35,258 bases of DNA from Guptibacillus hwajinpoensis (GCF_001039475.1 NZ_LELK01000004.1:38990-74247); one strand, 5' to 3'; positions 8,543 through 16,994 are shown, counted from the stretch's first letter. Made by a program: numbers and translations. The notes: generated from the sequence alone by a model not told the origin.

Positions 8543-10036
8543 ATGGGTAACAATCAAAAAAAAGACATTATTTTAATTGGTGCTGGAGTTATGAGTGCAA
8601 CCTTGGGGTCATTACTTAGAGAGTTAGCACCTGATTGGGAAATTAAAGTGTTTGAGAAACTAGGCTCTGCAGGAGAAGAAAGCTCGAATGAATGGAATAA
8701 TGCTGGGACAGGCCATGCTGCTTTATGCGAGCTGAACTATACGTCCGAGAAAACTGATGGATCAATTGATATAAGCAAAGCTGTAAAGGTTAATGAACAA
8801 TTTCAGCTATCAAGACAGTTTTGGTCATATTTAGTGAAGAACGGTTTGATTACAAACCCGCAAGATTTTATCATGCCTCTCCCCCATATGAGTCTTGTAC
8901 ATGGTGAGAGCAATGTAGCTTTTTTGAAAAAGCGATTGGAAGCGTTGTCAGAGAGTCCGTTATTTAGGGGTATGGAATTCTCTGAGGATCCCGAGAAACT
9001 AAGGGAGTGGCTCCCCCTTATTATGGAGGGACGAACATCTGATGAACCGATAGCAGCTACAAAGATCGATTCTGGTACGGATGTTAATTTTGGAGCGCTG
9101 ACTCGCCTCATGTTTGATCACTTGAAGAGTGATAACGTTCAGATTAACTATAAGCATAGTGTAGAGGATATTAAGCGTAAAGACGGTGTGTGGGAAGTGA
9201 AAGTCCATGACCACTCTAACGATAAACTAGAGTATCATACTGCTGATTTTGTCTTTATCGGAGGTGGTGGAGGCAGTCTGCCGTTACTACAAAAGACCGG
9301 TATACCAGAGGCCAAGCAGATCGGTGGATTCCCTGTAAGTGGACTCTTTATGGTTTGTAAAAACCCTGAAGTCATTGAACAGCACCATGGAAAAGTATAC
9401 GGCAAAGCCAAAGTTGGTGCTCCTCCAATGTCAGTTCCACATCTCGATACAAGGTATATTAATAATGAAAAAACCTTACTCTTTGGACCTTTTGCTGGCT
9501 TCTCGCCTAAGTTTTTAAAAACAGGTTCAAATATGGATCTACTTAATACAGTGAAACCGAATAATGTACTAACGATGATGGCGGCAGGCTTAAAAGAAAT
9601 GGGACTCACGAAATACTTAATTCAGCAAGTTATGCTATCGGATGAAAAACGCATGGAAGAAGTTCGCGAGTTCATTCCAACAGCTAAACTTGAAGATTGG
9701 GATACTGTGGTAGCGGGCCAGCGTGTACAAATTATTAAAGACACGGAGACTGGCAAAGGAACACTTCAATTCGGAACGGAAGTAGTTAGCTCTTCAGATG
9801 GCTCTGTTGCTGCTTTGCTAGGGGCTTCTCCAGGAGCTTCTACTGCTGTTCACGTTATGTTAGAAGTATTAGAGAAGTGTTTCCCACAACAACTATCTGA
9901 TTGGGAAGCTAAAATCAAGGAAATGATTCCTTCCTATGGTGTCTCAATAGGTAATCATCCTGAGCTCTTTGATGAAATTCATTCCTCAACAGCACAAACG
10001 CTTGGACTATATGAAAAAGAAGCGGTTCATAGTTAA
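8543..10036 (+). CDS. mqo: Malate:quinone oxidoreductase
   Basis: Membrane-associated FAD enzyme oxidising malate to oxaloacetate with electrons passed to quinone, an alternative to NAD-dependent malate dehydrogenase in the TCA cycle. The N-terminal FAD-binding [10 protein letters not shown] (G13-x-G15) is followed by the Mqo-specific [21 protein letters not shown] region (written here in part), and late conserved stretches such as [14 protein letters not shown] are visible. I start at ATG 8543 (497 aa), which has AAGGA at a good distance. The ATG at 8495 would add 16 residues without any ribosome site. It is monocistronic with its own terminator. Confidence 0.95.
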   Translation: MGNNQKKDIILIGAGVMSATLGSLLRELAPDWEIKVFEKLGSAGEESSNEWNNAGTGHAALCELNYTSEKTDGSIDISKAVKVNEQFQLSRQFWSYLVKNGLITNPQDFIMPLPHMSLVHGESNVAFLKKRLEALSESPLFRGMEFSEDPEKLREWLPLIMEGRTSDEPIAATKIDSGTDVNFGALTRLMFDHLKSDNVQINYKHSVEDIKRKDGVWEVKVHDHSNDKLEYHTADFVFIGGGGGSLPLLQKTGIPEAKQIGGFPVSGLFMVCKNPEVIEQHHGKVYGKAKVGAPPMSVPHLDTRYINNEKTLLFGPFAGFSPKFLKTGSNMDLLNTVKPNNVLTMMAAGLKEMGLTKYLIQQVMLSDEKRMEEVREFIPTAKLEDWDTVVAGQRVQIIKDTETGKGTLQFGTEVVSSSDGSVAALLGASPGASTAVHVMLEVLEKCFPQQLSDWEAKIKEMIPSYGVSIGNHPELFDEIHSSTAQTLGLYEKEAVHS

Positions 10037-10079
10037 TAATCTCTTCGTAGAGTCCTTAAAATCGAATAACTGATGAATG

Positions 10080-10106
10080 CGGTAGATCTCTCTACCGTAT
10101 TTTTTT
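10080..10106 (+). terminator. mqo terminator
   Basis: Stem CGGTAGA (10080-10086) / TCTACCG (10091-10097), loop TCTC, then a run of T's with one A. It separates mqo from the repeat array that follows. Confidence 0.85.
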
Positions 10107-10199
10107 ATGGTTGCGGAATTCTAGGATTAGAGAATATTTCTGTTAGAAGAGGGGGGGAGGCGACAGTTTTAGGGAGGACGGAATACTCAATTAAAAAAA

Positions 10200-10376
10200 G
10201 TTTACAACTTATGTATACTTGTAAACGAAATTGTATACATTGTGTACATTAGTTGTTTACAAGTATACAAAAACGTAAACACATTGATGCATAAGGTGTT
10301 TACAATATTGTTTACATGTATACAATATATGTTTACGTGTAAACGGGATTGTATACATGTAAACGAACTTGTAAAC
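10200..10376. repeat. Phased GTNNAC hexamer array, candidate centromere (parC-like)
   Basis: Sixteen GTNNAC hexamers (GTTTAC, GTAAAC, GTATAC, one GTGTAC) lie in 177 bases. They start at 10200, 10213, 10221, 10233, 10242, 10255, 10263, 10275, then 10298, 10310, 10318, 10331, 10339, 10351, 10359, 10371. Steps alternate 12-13 and 8-9 bases, giving a 20-22 base period, about two helical turns. The array splits into two eight-hexamer blocks of nearly identical geometry (10200-10280 and 10298-10376) separated by 17 bases. It sits directly upstream of a ParM-like actin gene, as parC does in parCMR modules. It probably binds the downstream adaptor protein and may also autoregulate the operon. No gene is seen in 10107-10475. 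Confidence 0.85.
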
Positions 10377-10392
10377 TAGATAAATTGACTTA

Positions 10393-10419
10393 TTGACGAT
10401 TGGCACATATTTCTATAAC
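10393..10419 (+). promoter_or_regulatory. Candidate promoter of the parM-parR operon
   Basis: TTGACG (10393-10398) and TATAAC (10414-10419) are separated by 15 bases, a slightly short spacer; another TTGACT lies at 10385-10390. The position just downstream of the hexamer array would allow repression by the array-binding protein. Confidence 0.3.
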
Positions 10420-10475
10420 TTTGAAGTTAATAGTAGAAATACTAGACTATTAAATATGAAAGGGTGGAGCGTTAA

Positions 10476-11663
10476 ATGAGTAATTCAAGAATTGCGGCTG
10501 TAGATGTAGGTAATGACTCGTTAAAAGGAATTTATGGCAAAATTGAATCTGACCTATACATACCAAACGTTATCGCAAGAGATATAGAAGATCGTCCAGT
10601 GATTGGAATTGAGGATCTTGATACTAAGGATCCGCTAGACGGAATTCACATTCGTGTTCATTCACCGGCATTAAAAGATAACAATGCGATTTATCGTGTT
10701 GGTAATCTAGCTACGAAAAGTGACAACCCAATGGAATTAGATCCAGGAAGTGCAAAGTCTGAAGAGGATCAAACCCTCGTTATGCTTTTTGCATCCCTTG
10801 CTTTAGATGCAGTTAATGAGAAGAACTCCGCTAACTTCAAGAACCAGAACGGTGTTGTTGATGCAAATTACACACTTGGAACGGGTCTTCCATTACGCGA
10901 GGTTAAAGAAGGTAAGGACGTTGGTTATCGCTCAAGACTACTAGGATCAGTGCATCAGGTAGAGTTTCTTGTGACACCTAAGTATCAAGGGAAGAAAGTA
11001 AATATTAAATTTGATGAAGTAAAAGTATATCCTGAAGGATTTGCTGCTTACATTAATCTTGTGATGGATAATGATCTTAATATCATTAATAAGGACTTGA
11101 TTGATAAACGTATTCTCATTCAAGATATAGGCGGACTTTCAACAGATATCGCTGTAATTAAGAATAGAAACGTTGATGATGACAAAGCGCAGGGCTTTAA
11201 TATCGGGGTAGCTGAGTCGCTTGAAGCCATTCGTGAAGAGATTCGTTCAAAGCATGGTGTGGAACTCGATAGCCGTCGTGACGTAGTGGATATCATTACG
11301 AAGAAGAATGATCGTAACCATATCATGGTACGCGGTAGCCGTACGAGCGTTCACGATATTACAGATCGTATTTTATTTGAACTTGCTAAGAAGCAGTATC
11401 GTCATCTTCGTAATGTTTGGCAGAAGAACTCTCAATCTGAGATTTGCTATTTTGTCGGTGGCGGTTCTATTGTTTTGAAAGATTATCTTAAAACACTAAA
11501 TAACAGCCTTGATGGCTATAACATTGACTTCTTTGAAGATGAGAAAGAGAGCATCTGGATGATGTCAAACGCTTATTATAAGCTAATTTCTGATTTCAAC
11601 AGAAAGAATGCAAAGGATAAGCCTCAAGATAAAAGAGAAGAAAAGCACAAGGTCAAAAACTAG
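10476..11663 (+). CDS. ParM-like bacterial actin (Alp/ParM/StbA family ATPase)
   Basis: An actin-like filament-forming ATPase of the plasmid-segregation type, 395 aa. The nucleotide-binding motifs are in order: phosphate-1 DVGNDSLKG (10-18), connect-1 region YPEGFAAY (185-192) with E187, phosphate-2 DIGGLSTD (217-224) and the adenosine motif VGGGSIVL (327-334). The C-terminal 20 residues are highly charged. In ParM systems the filament pushes or pulls DNA bound through a ParR adaptor at a parC centromere; here both candidate partners adjoin. The ATG has AGGGTGG 9 bases upstream. No plasmid, phage or integrase genes flank it, and base composition looks like the neighbours, suggesting a resident chromosomal copy. 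It is not MreB, FtsA or Hsp70: it lacks their hallmark regions and is in the wrong context. Confidence 0.85.
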   Translation: MSNSRIAAVDVGNDSLKGIYGKIESDLYIPNVIARDIEDRPVIGIEDLDTKDPLDGIHIRVHSPALKDNNAIYRVGNLATKSDNPMELDPGSAKSEEDQTLVMLFASLALDAVNEKNSANFKNQNGVVDANYTLGTGLPLREVKEGKDVGYRSRLLGSVHQVEFLVTPKYQGKKVNIKFDEVKVYPEGFAAYINLVMDNDLNIINKDLIDKRILIQDIGGLSTDIAVIKNRNVDDDKAQGFNIGVAESLEAIREEIRSKHGVELDSRRDVVDIITKKNDRNHIMVRGSRTSVHDITDRILFELAKKQYRHLRNVWQKNSQSEICYFVGGGSIVLKDYLKTLNNSLDGYNIDFFEDEKESIWMMSNAYYKLISDFNRKNAKDKPQDKREEKHKVKN

Positions 11664-11675
11664 TAGGGTGATTTG

Positions 11676-12242
11676 ATGAAAAAGGCGGGGATGAATGGGA
11701 TTCAGAGGGGACAGGCAATCACGTTTCGCCTCCCTTCTGACACACCTGATCATATTCTTAAGCAACTGCAAAAGCTTAAAGAAGAAGAAAAGCGTAACTT
11801 CTCAAGCCGCATTGCAGAGTATGTGTTAGATGGTGTTACTCAAACGATAAGACGCGACAACGATGCCATCACCGTTCCTTTACCAAAAGGGTTGAGCAAG
11901 GCGCAAAGGGATTGGCTTAAGCATGAGCATTCAGAGGCGCTTCTTGGAAACATCGTATATCAAATTTTATCAGATCCACTGCGCGCTGCATCACTCCTTG
12001 CATCGTTTACTAGCAATTCGATTGATATCGATCAGGCGCTCTATTTGCAAGAACAAGTCTCAAACTCGGCTGTGCAAAGAGAAGCGTCAGATACTATTGA
12101 AGCTCCGCTAGCGGCTTCTGATGACGATCTAATGAATTTCGATTGGAATCAGGCAAAGCAGGAGCAAAGTTCAGCGGTAGAAGAGGAAGAAGAGGGTGCA
12201 GATGATCTACTTGGCGGCTTTCTAGATCGGATGAATAAATAA
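11676..12242 (+). CDS. ParR-like adaptor with two tandem ribbon-helix-helix-like domains
   Basis: A 188-aa protein 12 bases behind the ParM-like gene. Residues 13-54 (QAITFRLPSDTPDHILKQL... to the FSSRIAEYVLDGV stretch) look like a ribbon-helix-helix DNA-binding unit: a short beta strand, helix, turn, helix. Residues 63-102 (DAITVPLPKGLSKAQRDWL... to LLGNIVYQILSD) repeat the same pattern. The C-terminal third is disordered and acidic, ending in a hydrophobic/acidic peptide DDLLGGFLDRMNK, a plausible actin-contact tail as in ParR. The ATG at 11676 is preferred over TTG 11673 because AGGGTGA is then 7 bases away. The role is inferred: binding the hexamer array and coupling it to filaments. Sequence similarity to named ParR proteins cannot be claimed by eye. 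Confidence 0.7.
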   Translation: MKKAGMNGIQRGQAITFRLPSDTPDHILKQLQKLKEEEKRNFSSRIAEYVLDGVTQTIRRDNDAITVPLPKGLSKAQRDWLKHEHSEALLGNIVYQILSDPLRAASLLASFTSNSIDIDQALYLQEQVSNSAVQREASDTIEAPLAASDDDLMNFDWNQAKQEQSSAVEEEEEGADDLLGGFLDRMNK

Positions 12243-12246
12243 TAAG

Positions 12247-12280
12247 AAAAGGCAGCAGGAATCATTCCTGCTGCCTTTTT
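12247..12280. terminator. Bidirectional terminator between parR-like gene and nagE
   Basis: Stem GGCAGCAGGAA (12251-12261) / TTCCTGCTGCC (12265-12275) with a 3-base loop, flanked by AAAA and TTTTT so it works in both directions for the two converging genes. Confidence 0.92.
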
Positions 12281-12289
12281 GATTTGGTA

Positions 12290-14146
12290 TTACTCTATTG
12301 AGAGTATGCCTGACTCACCCTGCTTTACATTACCTGATTTCTTTATTTTCAATGTTTTTAGGTTTGTGAAAATGATGGGAGTAGCAAGTGAAGGAATAGA
12401 ACGGCTAATGGAGTTTAGGTCCACTTCCATCAGTTTTTGTCCTTTTTTAACTGTGTCACCCTCTTTTACTAAGGTTGTAAACCCTTCACCTTTAAGGTTA
12501 ACAGTATCTATACCTACATGAATTAATATTTCTAGTCCTTGCGTTGATCGAATTCCAATTGCATGTTTAGTAGGGAATACGCTGACGACTTCGCCGTCAA
12601 CCGGTGAAGAGAAGTTTCCATTCTCAGGCATGATCGCAAACCCTTCACCCATCATACCTGAAGAGAACACTTCGTCTGGTACTTCAGTAAGGGGGATGAT
12701 CTTACCTTGCACCGGCATTACGAAGTCTTGCTCGCCAAGTGCAGTTTGTGCAGTTGTGCCGCCGTTGTGATTAGTCGCAGGATTTGAATTTGTTCCACGC
12801 ATCGCATCTGCAACGAATTCAACATCTGTTCCAACAATAATCTGTAAGTTGCGGTTATTCACTTTAACGACCCCGCGAGCACCGTGCCGTTTCAACTCTG
12901 CTTCATCGACTTTTGACATATCATTCATCTGCAAACGAAGGCGAGTTGTGCAGTTGTCGATAGATGAAATGTTATCAATTCCACCAATACTTCTTATAAA
13001 GTGTCCAGCCATAATGTCGTACTTATCACCTTCTATTTTGTTAGTCTGGACGATCATATCTTCATCTTCTCTACCAGGCGTTTTCAAATTCAGTTTCTTA
13101 ATTAAGAAATAGAAAATAACGAAATAGAGGATGCCGTATAACAATCCGATGCCTAGAAGGAGGGCTGGTTTTTGGGCAAGTCCATAATTAAGGAAAAAGT
13201 CAATTGCGCCAGCTGAAAAACCGAATCCATGATGTATATCAAGTACATAAGATAAAACCATAGAGCTTGCTGTTAAGAGTGCATGAATACCGTATAAAAG
13301 TGGTGAAAGGAACATGAAAGCAAACTCAATTGGCTCAGTAATTCCTGTCAGAAACGAGGCAAATGCAATTCCGATTAACATTCCGCCTACTTCTGCTCTT
13401 CTATCTTTCTTTGCAGCGGCTATCATTGCAAAGCATGCTGCGGGAAGTCCGAACATCATTATTGGGAAGAACCCAGTCATAAAGATACCTGCAGATGGAT
13501 CCTCAGCGAAGAATCGATTCAAATCTCCTGTTGCACCCTCGTATTCTCCGAACACAAACCAGACTAAACTATTTAATACATGGTGTAGGCCGAATGGAAT
13601 AAGTAGTCTGTTTAAGAATCCGAATACGCCTACCCCGAGAGCTCCTGCCCCAATAATCCATTCTCCTAGTGCATTAATACCCTCTTGAATGGGAGGCCAT
13701 ACGAACCCGAAAATACCTGCTAATACGATCATGACGGTTGCAGTGACGATCGGGACAAAGCGTCGACCACCAAAAAATCCGAGCCAGGTAGGTAATTTTA
13801 TATCATGAAAGCGATTGTATAGAAGTCCCGCAACAATACCAGATAGAATTCCTCCCAAAATAGCCATATTAATATTCTCATTGATTGCCATTGTTCCCTG
13901 GGTAAGAACGAGGTAACCAATTGCCCCTGCAAGGCCAGCTGCACCGTTACCATCCTTTGAGAAGCCTATTGCTACTCCAATGGCAAATATGAGTGCTAAG
14001 TTATCAAAAATCGCTCCGCCAGCAGCTGCTACGAAGGGTATGTCTAGAAAGTCCTCTTGTCCTAACCTAAGCAGTAAAGCGGCAGCGGGAAGTACAGCAA
14101 TTGGAAGCATCAATGACTTACCAATCCGTTGTAAAGCTCCTATCAT
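12290..14146 (-). CDS. nagE: PTS N-acetylglucosamine transporter, EIICBA
   Basis: Membrane phosphotransferase permease that imports GlcNAc as GlcNAc-6-P, 618 aa, domain order C-B-A. EIIC covers about 1-355 with around ten membrane segments and the signature GITEPIEFAF (268-277). EIIB covers about 375-450 with the phosphocysteine in SIDNCTTRLRL (C399). EIIA covers about 475-610 with H528 and the phosphohistidine H543 in LIHVGIDTV. The ATG has GAAAGGGG upstream. It is divergent from nagA, with a NagR-type operator over its -35 box. A weak cre-like stretch (TTGAAAACGTCTTTT near 14170) lies just past the promoter but matches poorly. Glucose is the alternative substrate; context favours GlcNAc. 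Confidence 0.94.
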   Translation of the reverse strand: MIGALQRIGKSLMLPIAVLPAAALLLRLGQEDFLDIPFVAAAGGAIFDNLALIFAIGVAIGFSKDGNGAAGLAGAIGYLVLTQGTMAINENINMAILGGILSGIVAGLLYNRFHDIKLPTWLGFFGGRRFVPIVTATVMIVLAGIFGFVWPPIQEGINALGEWIIGAGALGVGVFGFLNRLLIPFGLHHVLNSLVWFVFGEYEGATGDLNRFFAEDPSAGIFMTGFFPIMMFGLPAACFAMIAAAKKDRRAEVGGMLIGIAFASFLTGITEPIEFAFMFLSPLLYGIHALLTASSMVLSYVLDIHHGFGFSAGAIDFFLNYGLAQKPALLLGIGLLYGILYFVIFYFLIKKLNLKTPGREDEDMIVQTNKIEGDKYDIMAGHFIRSIGGIDNISSIDNCTTRLRLQMNDMSKVDEAELKRHGARGVVKVNNRNLQIIVGTDVEFVADAMRGTNSNPATNHNGGTTAQTALGEQDFVMPVQGKIIPLTEVPDEVFSSGMMGEGFAIMPENGNFSSPVDGEVVSVFPTKHAIGIRSTQGLEILIHVGIDTVNLKGEGFTTLVKEGDTVKKGQKLMEVDLNSISRSIPSLATPIIFTNLKTLKIKKSGNVKQGESGILSIE

Positions 14147-14193
14147 ATACGTTCAACCCCTTTCAAAATTTGAAAACGTCTTTTATCACGTTT

Positions 14194-14227
14194 ATCATAA
14201 CAACCTTAAATATAGTTGTCTATACCA
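14194..14227 (-). promoter_or_regulatory. nagE promoter with NagR-type operator
   Basis: Read leftward: TGGTATAGACAACT (14227-14214) contains -35 TAGACA (14222-14217), then 17 bases, then -10 TATGAT (14199-14194). The operator resembles the NagR/YvoA and DasR dre-type site, and binding would occlude the -35. Confidence 0.8.
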
Positions 14228-14261
14228 ATGTGGGAAGTCATCAAGCTTTTTGATCTTTTTC

Positions 14262-14295
14262 TGGTATAGACAACTGTACTTTATGGTGATACTAT
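14262..14295 (+). promoter_or_regulatory. nagA operon promoter with NagR-type operator
   Basis: An identical TGGTATAGACAACT (14262-14275) contains -35 TAGACA (14267-14272), followed after 17 bases by -10 TACTAT (14290-14295). It is the mirror image of the nagE promoter, with operator centres 48 bases apart. Confidence 0.8.
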
Positions 14296-14331
14296 TAAAA
14301 CACAATCACTCACATAAAGGGGGTTAACATA

Positions 14332-15510
14332 ATGAATGAGAAAGCCTTCATTATTGAAAATATAACGATATATGCTGAACGAGAAACCATTCTAAATGGT
14401 TATATAAAAGTAGAACATGGAAAAATACAATCCTTTGGCCAAGCGAATCATGGAGTAGCACAAGATCATGAAGCTGTTTACCCAACACCGGACAATCTGA
14501 CATTGTTACCTGGTATGATTGATGTTCATATTCATGGCGCCAACGGAGCTGACACTATGGATGCAACGCCAGAAGCGCTTACTGTGATGGCTGAAGCACT
14601 TCCAAAAGAAGGGACTACAAGCTTTTTGGCGACAACCATCACTCAAGATTCACACCTTTTAGAGAAAGCGATTAAGAATGCTGGAGACTATATACGATCG
14701 AACGCTCATCCTCGCCAAGCAGAGGTTCTAGGAATCCATTTAGAAGGACCTTTCCTTAACGCTAAACGTGCAGGTGCTCAGCCTCCACATGCTATTCTAG
14801 ATCCTAATATAAACCTTTTTAAGGAATGGAATGAATTTGCACAAGGAACGATTAAGCTTGTTACGTTAGCACCTGAGAAAGAAGGGGGAAGAGACCTCGT
14901 TCGCTATTTATCTGAGCAGGGTATTGTAGCTTCAATTGGCCATTCTGATGCAACATTTGAAGAAGTAATAGAGGCAGTCGAAAATGGCGCAACCCATGCT
15001 ACACATCTGTTTAATGGAATGAGGGGGCTCCATCATCGAGAACCTGGTGTTGTAGGTGCTGTATTATTAAGCGACCATTTAAAGGCTGAAATCATCGCAG
15101 ATGGACATCATGTAAGACCTGAAATGATTAAGCTTGCTTATAAACAAAAACGAGATGAAGGAATGATCCTTATTACGGATGCTATGCGCGCTAAGTGTCT
15201 GAAGAATGGGCGTTATGATTTAGGCGGACAGGATGTATATGTAAAGGACGGGAAAGCATTATTAGAGAATGGGACTCTTGCAGGGAGTGTACTAAGCATG
15301 AATGATGCGCTTCGTAATATTCAAGCTTATACTGGGTGTACACTCGAGAGTGCAGTTAAGATGGCTGCAGAGAATCCCGCAAAGCAGCTAGGTGTGTTTG
15401 ACCGGAAAGGCAGTATTGCAGTTGGAAAAGATGCAGATTTCATTCTTCTAAACGAAGATGGAGATGTAGTTATGACATTTTGTAAAGGCACTTTAGCTTA
15501 TTCTAGATAG
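14332..15510 (+). CDS. nagA: N-acetylglucosamine-6-phosphate deacetylase
   Basis: Cytoplasmic amidohydrolase converting GlcNAc-6-P to GlcN-6-P plus acetate. Metal and catalytic residues of the family are visible: DVHIHG (H66, H68), HLEGPF (E138), IGHSDA (H204), THATHLFNGM (H225) and catalytic D283 in LITDAM. The 392 aa length is typical. AAAGGGGG precedes the ATG. First gene of nagA-nagB-nagR-SIS, driven by the operator-controlled promoter; nagB starts 12 bases later. Confidence 0.97.
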   Translation: MNEKAFIIENITIYAERETILNGYIKVEHGKIQSFGQANHGVAQDHEAVYPTPDNLTLLPGMIDVHIHGANGADTMDATPEALTVMAEALPKEGTTSFLATTITQDSHLLEKAIKNAGDYIRSNAHPRQAEVLGIHLEGPFLNAKRAGAQPPHAILDPNINLFKEWNEFAQGTIKLVTLAPEKEGGRDLVRYLSEQGIVASIGHSDATFEEVIEAVENGATHATHLFNGMRGLHHREPGVVGAVLLSDHLKAEIIADGHHVRPEMIKLAYKQKRDEGMILITDAMRAKCLKNGRYDLGGQDVYVKDGKALLENGTLAGSVLSMNDALRNIQAYTGCTLESAVKMAAENPAKQLGVFDRKGSIAVGKDADFILLNEDGDVVMTFCKGTLAYSR

Positions 15511-15522
15511 GAAGTGATTAGG

Positions 15523-16239
15523 TTGAGAATCATTGAAGCAATTGATTATGAACATATGAGTTCACTTGCAGCAAGGTATTTAATTGAAAAAATATCCACT
15601 AATCCAGAGTTAATTCTGGGGCTTGCTACAGGTGGTACACCAGAAGGAACGTATAAACGACTAATTGAAGATCACCGCATGAATGGAACATCGTATAAAG
15701 ATATCACAACGTATAATTTAGATGAGTATGTAGGATTTTCACCTGATAATCCAAATAGCTACCATGCGTTTATGTATAAGAATTTATTTAGTGAATTGGA
15801 TATCCAAGAAAACAATGTTCACCTCCCAAATGGTGTCGCTATCGATCTTGTGGAAGAATGCAAGGCTTACGAAGAGCGAATTGAAGAAAATGGAGGAATT
15901 GATATCCAACTTCTTGGAATGGGAAGCAACGGGCACATTGGATTTAATGAACCGGGCACATCTTTCGAAGCGAATACTCACCTTGTTGAGCTTACTCAGT
16001 CCACAAGAGAAGCAAACGCACGATTTTTCACAGATATTGAGGATGTGCCTCGAGAAGCCATTACGATGGGAATTGCTACAATTATGAGAAGTAAAGAAAT
16101 TCTATTACTAGTATCAGGTGAAACGAAGAGAAATGCCTTAAAGGAACTGCTAAATGGGTATGTGCGAGAATCGTTTCCAGCATCGGTGTTAAACCGCCAT
16201 CCGAATGTTACAATTATTGCTGATCAAAAAGCATTATAA
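15523..16239 (+). CDS. nagB: Glucosamine-6-phosphate deaminase
   Basis: Converts GlcN-6-P to fructose-6-P plus ammonia, joining amino-sugar breakdown to glycolysis. The phosphate-binding LATGGTPEGTYK (34-45), NLDEY (D67) and the active-site GMGSNGHIGFNEPG (H138, E143) are visible, in the short monomer-type version without the C-terminal allosteric extension of E. coli NagB. I start at TTG 15523 (238 aa): AGGAAG at 15509-15514 is 8 bases upstream and the N-terminus then matches Bacillus NagB. GTG 15514 overlaps that ribosome site. Confidence 0.96.
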   Translation: MRIIEAIDYEHMSSLAARYLIEKISTNPELILGLATGGTPEGTYKRLIEDHRMNGTSYKDITTYNLDEYVGFSPDNPNSYHAFMYKNLFSELDIQENNVHLPNGVAIDLVEECKAYEERIEENGGIDIQLLGMGSNGHIGFNEPGTSFEANTHLVELTQSTREANARFFTDIEDVPREAITMGIATIMRSKEILLLVSGETKRNALKELLNGYVRESFPASVLNRHPNVTIIADQKAL

Positions 16240-16271
16240 GGTATGAGCAAGCTGAAAGGAGTATGTCTAAG

Positions 16272-16994
16272 ATGATCGATAAGACATCCCCATTACCGAT
16301 CTATTATCAACTGGTCGAATGGATTAAAGGTTTAATTGAACAAGGAGTACTACAACCAGGTGATTCACTTCCATCTGAACGAGAGTATGCTGAACGGTTT
16401 AGCATTAGTCGTATGACGGTTCGTCAGGCCATAACAGAGCTCGTTAATTCAGGCTACTTGTATCGACAGAAAGGCGTAGGTACATTCGTCGCAGAGAAGA
16501 AAATTGAGCAGCAGTTAATGGGCTTAACGAGTTTTACAGAAGATATGAAAGCGCGTGGAATGGAGCCAAGTAGCAAGTTAGTGGGCTTTGAAATTGTTCC
16601 TGCACCTACATATATTTCTGAACAATTGACTATTCAGGAGCATGCTCCTGTCTATGAAATTAAACGAATCCGACTGGCTGATGGAATTCCGATGGCGTTA
16701 GAGAAAACGTACATCTCGGCTAATCTTGTGAAGGGTTTGACTGAAGAAATCGTGCAAAGCTCCTTGTATCACCACATTGAAAACCAGCTATCGATTAAGA
16801 TAGATGAAGCTACACAGGTGCTAGAGTCGTCTGTTGCAACGCAGCAGGAAGCAGAATATCTAAACATACAAAAAGGTGCTCCAATTCTGCTTATCCAACG
16901 AAATACAACACTTACGGATGGAACCTCACTCGAAATCGTTAAATCTTCTTATCGGGGCGACCGCTATAAATTTACGATTACGCTTAAGCGATAA
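16272..16994 (+). CDS. nagR: GntR/HutC-family repressor of GlcNAc genes
   Basis: An N-terminal GntR winged helix (about 5-70, with LPSEREYAERFSISRMTVRQ, wing ending in VGTFV) and a C-terminal UTRA effector domain (about 90-235, QGLTSFTEDM-type linker region, ending YRGDRYKF). The closest known protein is B. subtilis NagR (YvoA), which binds dre sites and is released by GlcN-6-P/GlcNAc-6-P. ATG 16272 is chosen since AAAGGAG (16255-16261) is 10 bases upstream; ATG 16263 is only one base from it. The two operators in the nagE-nagA gap are the obvious targets, and the gene is autoregulated through the nagA promoter. Confidence 0.93.
   Translation: MIDKTSPLPIYYQLVEWIKGLIEQGVLQPGDSLPSEREYAERFSISRMTVRQAITELVNSGYLYRQKGVGTFVAEKKIEQQLMGLTSFTEDMKARGMEPSSKLVGFEIVPAPTYISEQLTIQEHAPVYEIKRIRLADGIPMALEKTYISANLVKGLTEEIVQSSLYHHIENQLSIKIDEATQVLESSVATQQEAEYLNIQKGAPILLIQRNTTLTDGTSLEIVKSSYRGDRYKFTITLKR

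Noticed and set aside
10037-10475. The hexamer array as iterons of a plasmid replication origin
   Set aside because: No replication initiator gene, DnaA box or AT-rich unwinding element accompanies it; the adjoining genes are segregation-type, so a centromere is the better reading.
10476-11663. The actin-like gene as MreB, FtsA or an Hsp70
   Set aside because: Length, motif spacing, the charged C-terminus and the neighbouring array and adaptor all fit ParM-type proteins; features of the other families are missing.
12290-14146. Several open frames on the plus strand across this interval (for example near 13314-13688 and 13980-14327)
   Set aside because: They are antisense to nagE, whose three PTS domains and catalytic residues are intact; their translations are composition artefacts with no ribosome sites.
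14169-14185. cre-like sequence TTGAAAACGTCTTTT in the nagE leader
   Set aside because: It mismatches the cre consensus at the second-half W and C positions; too weak to list as a site.
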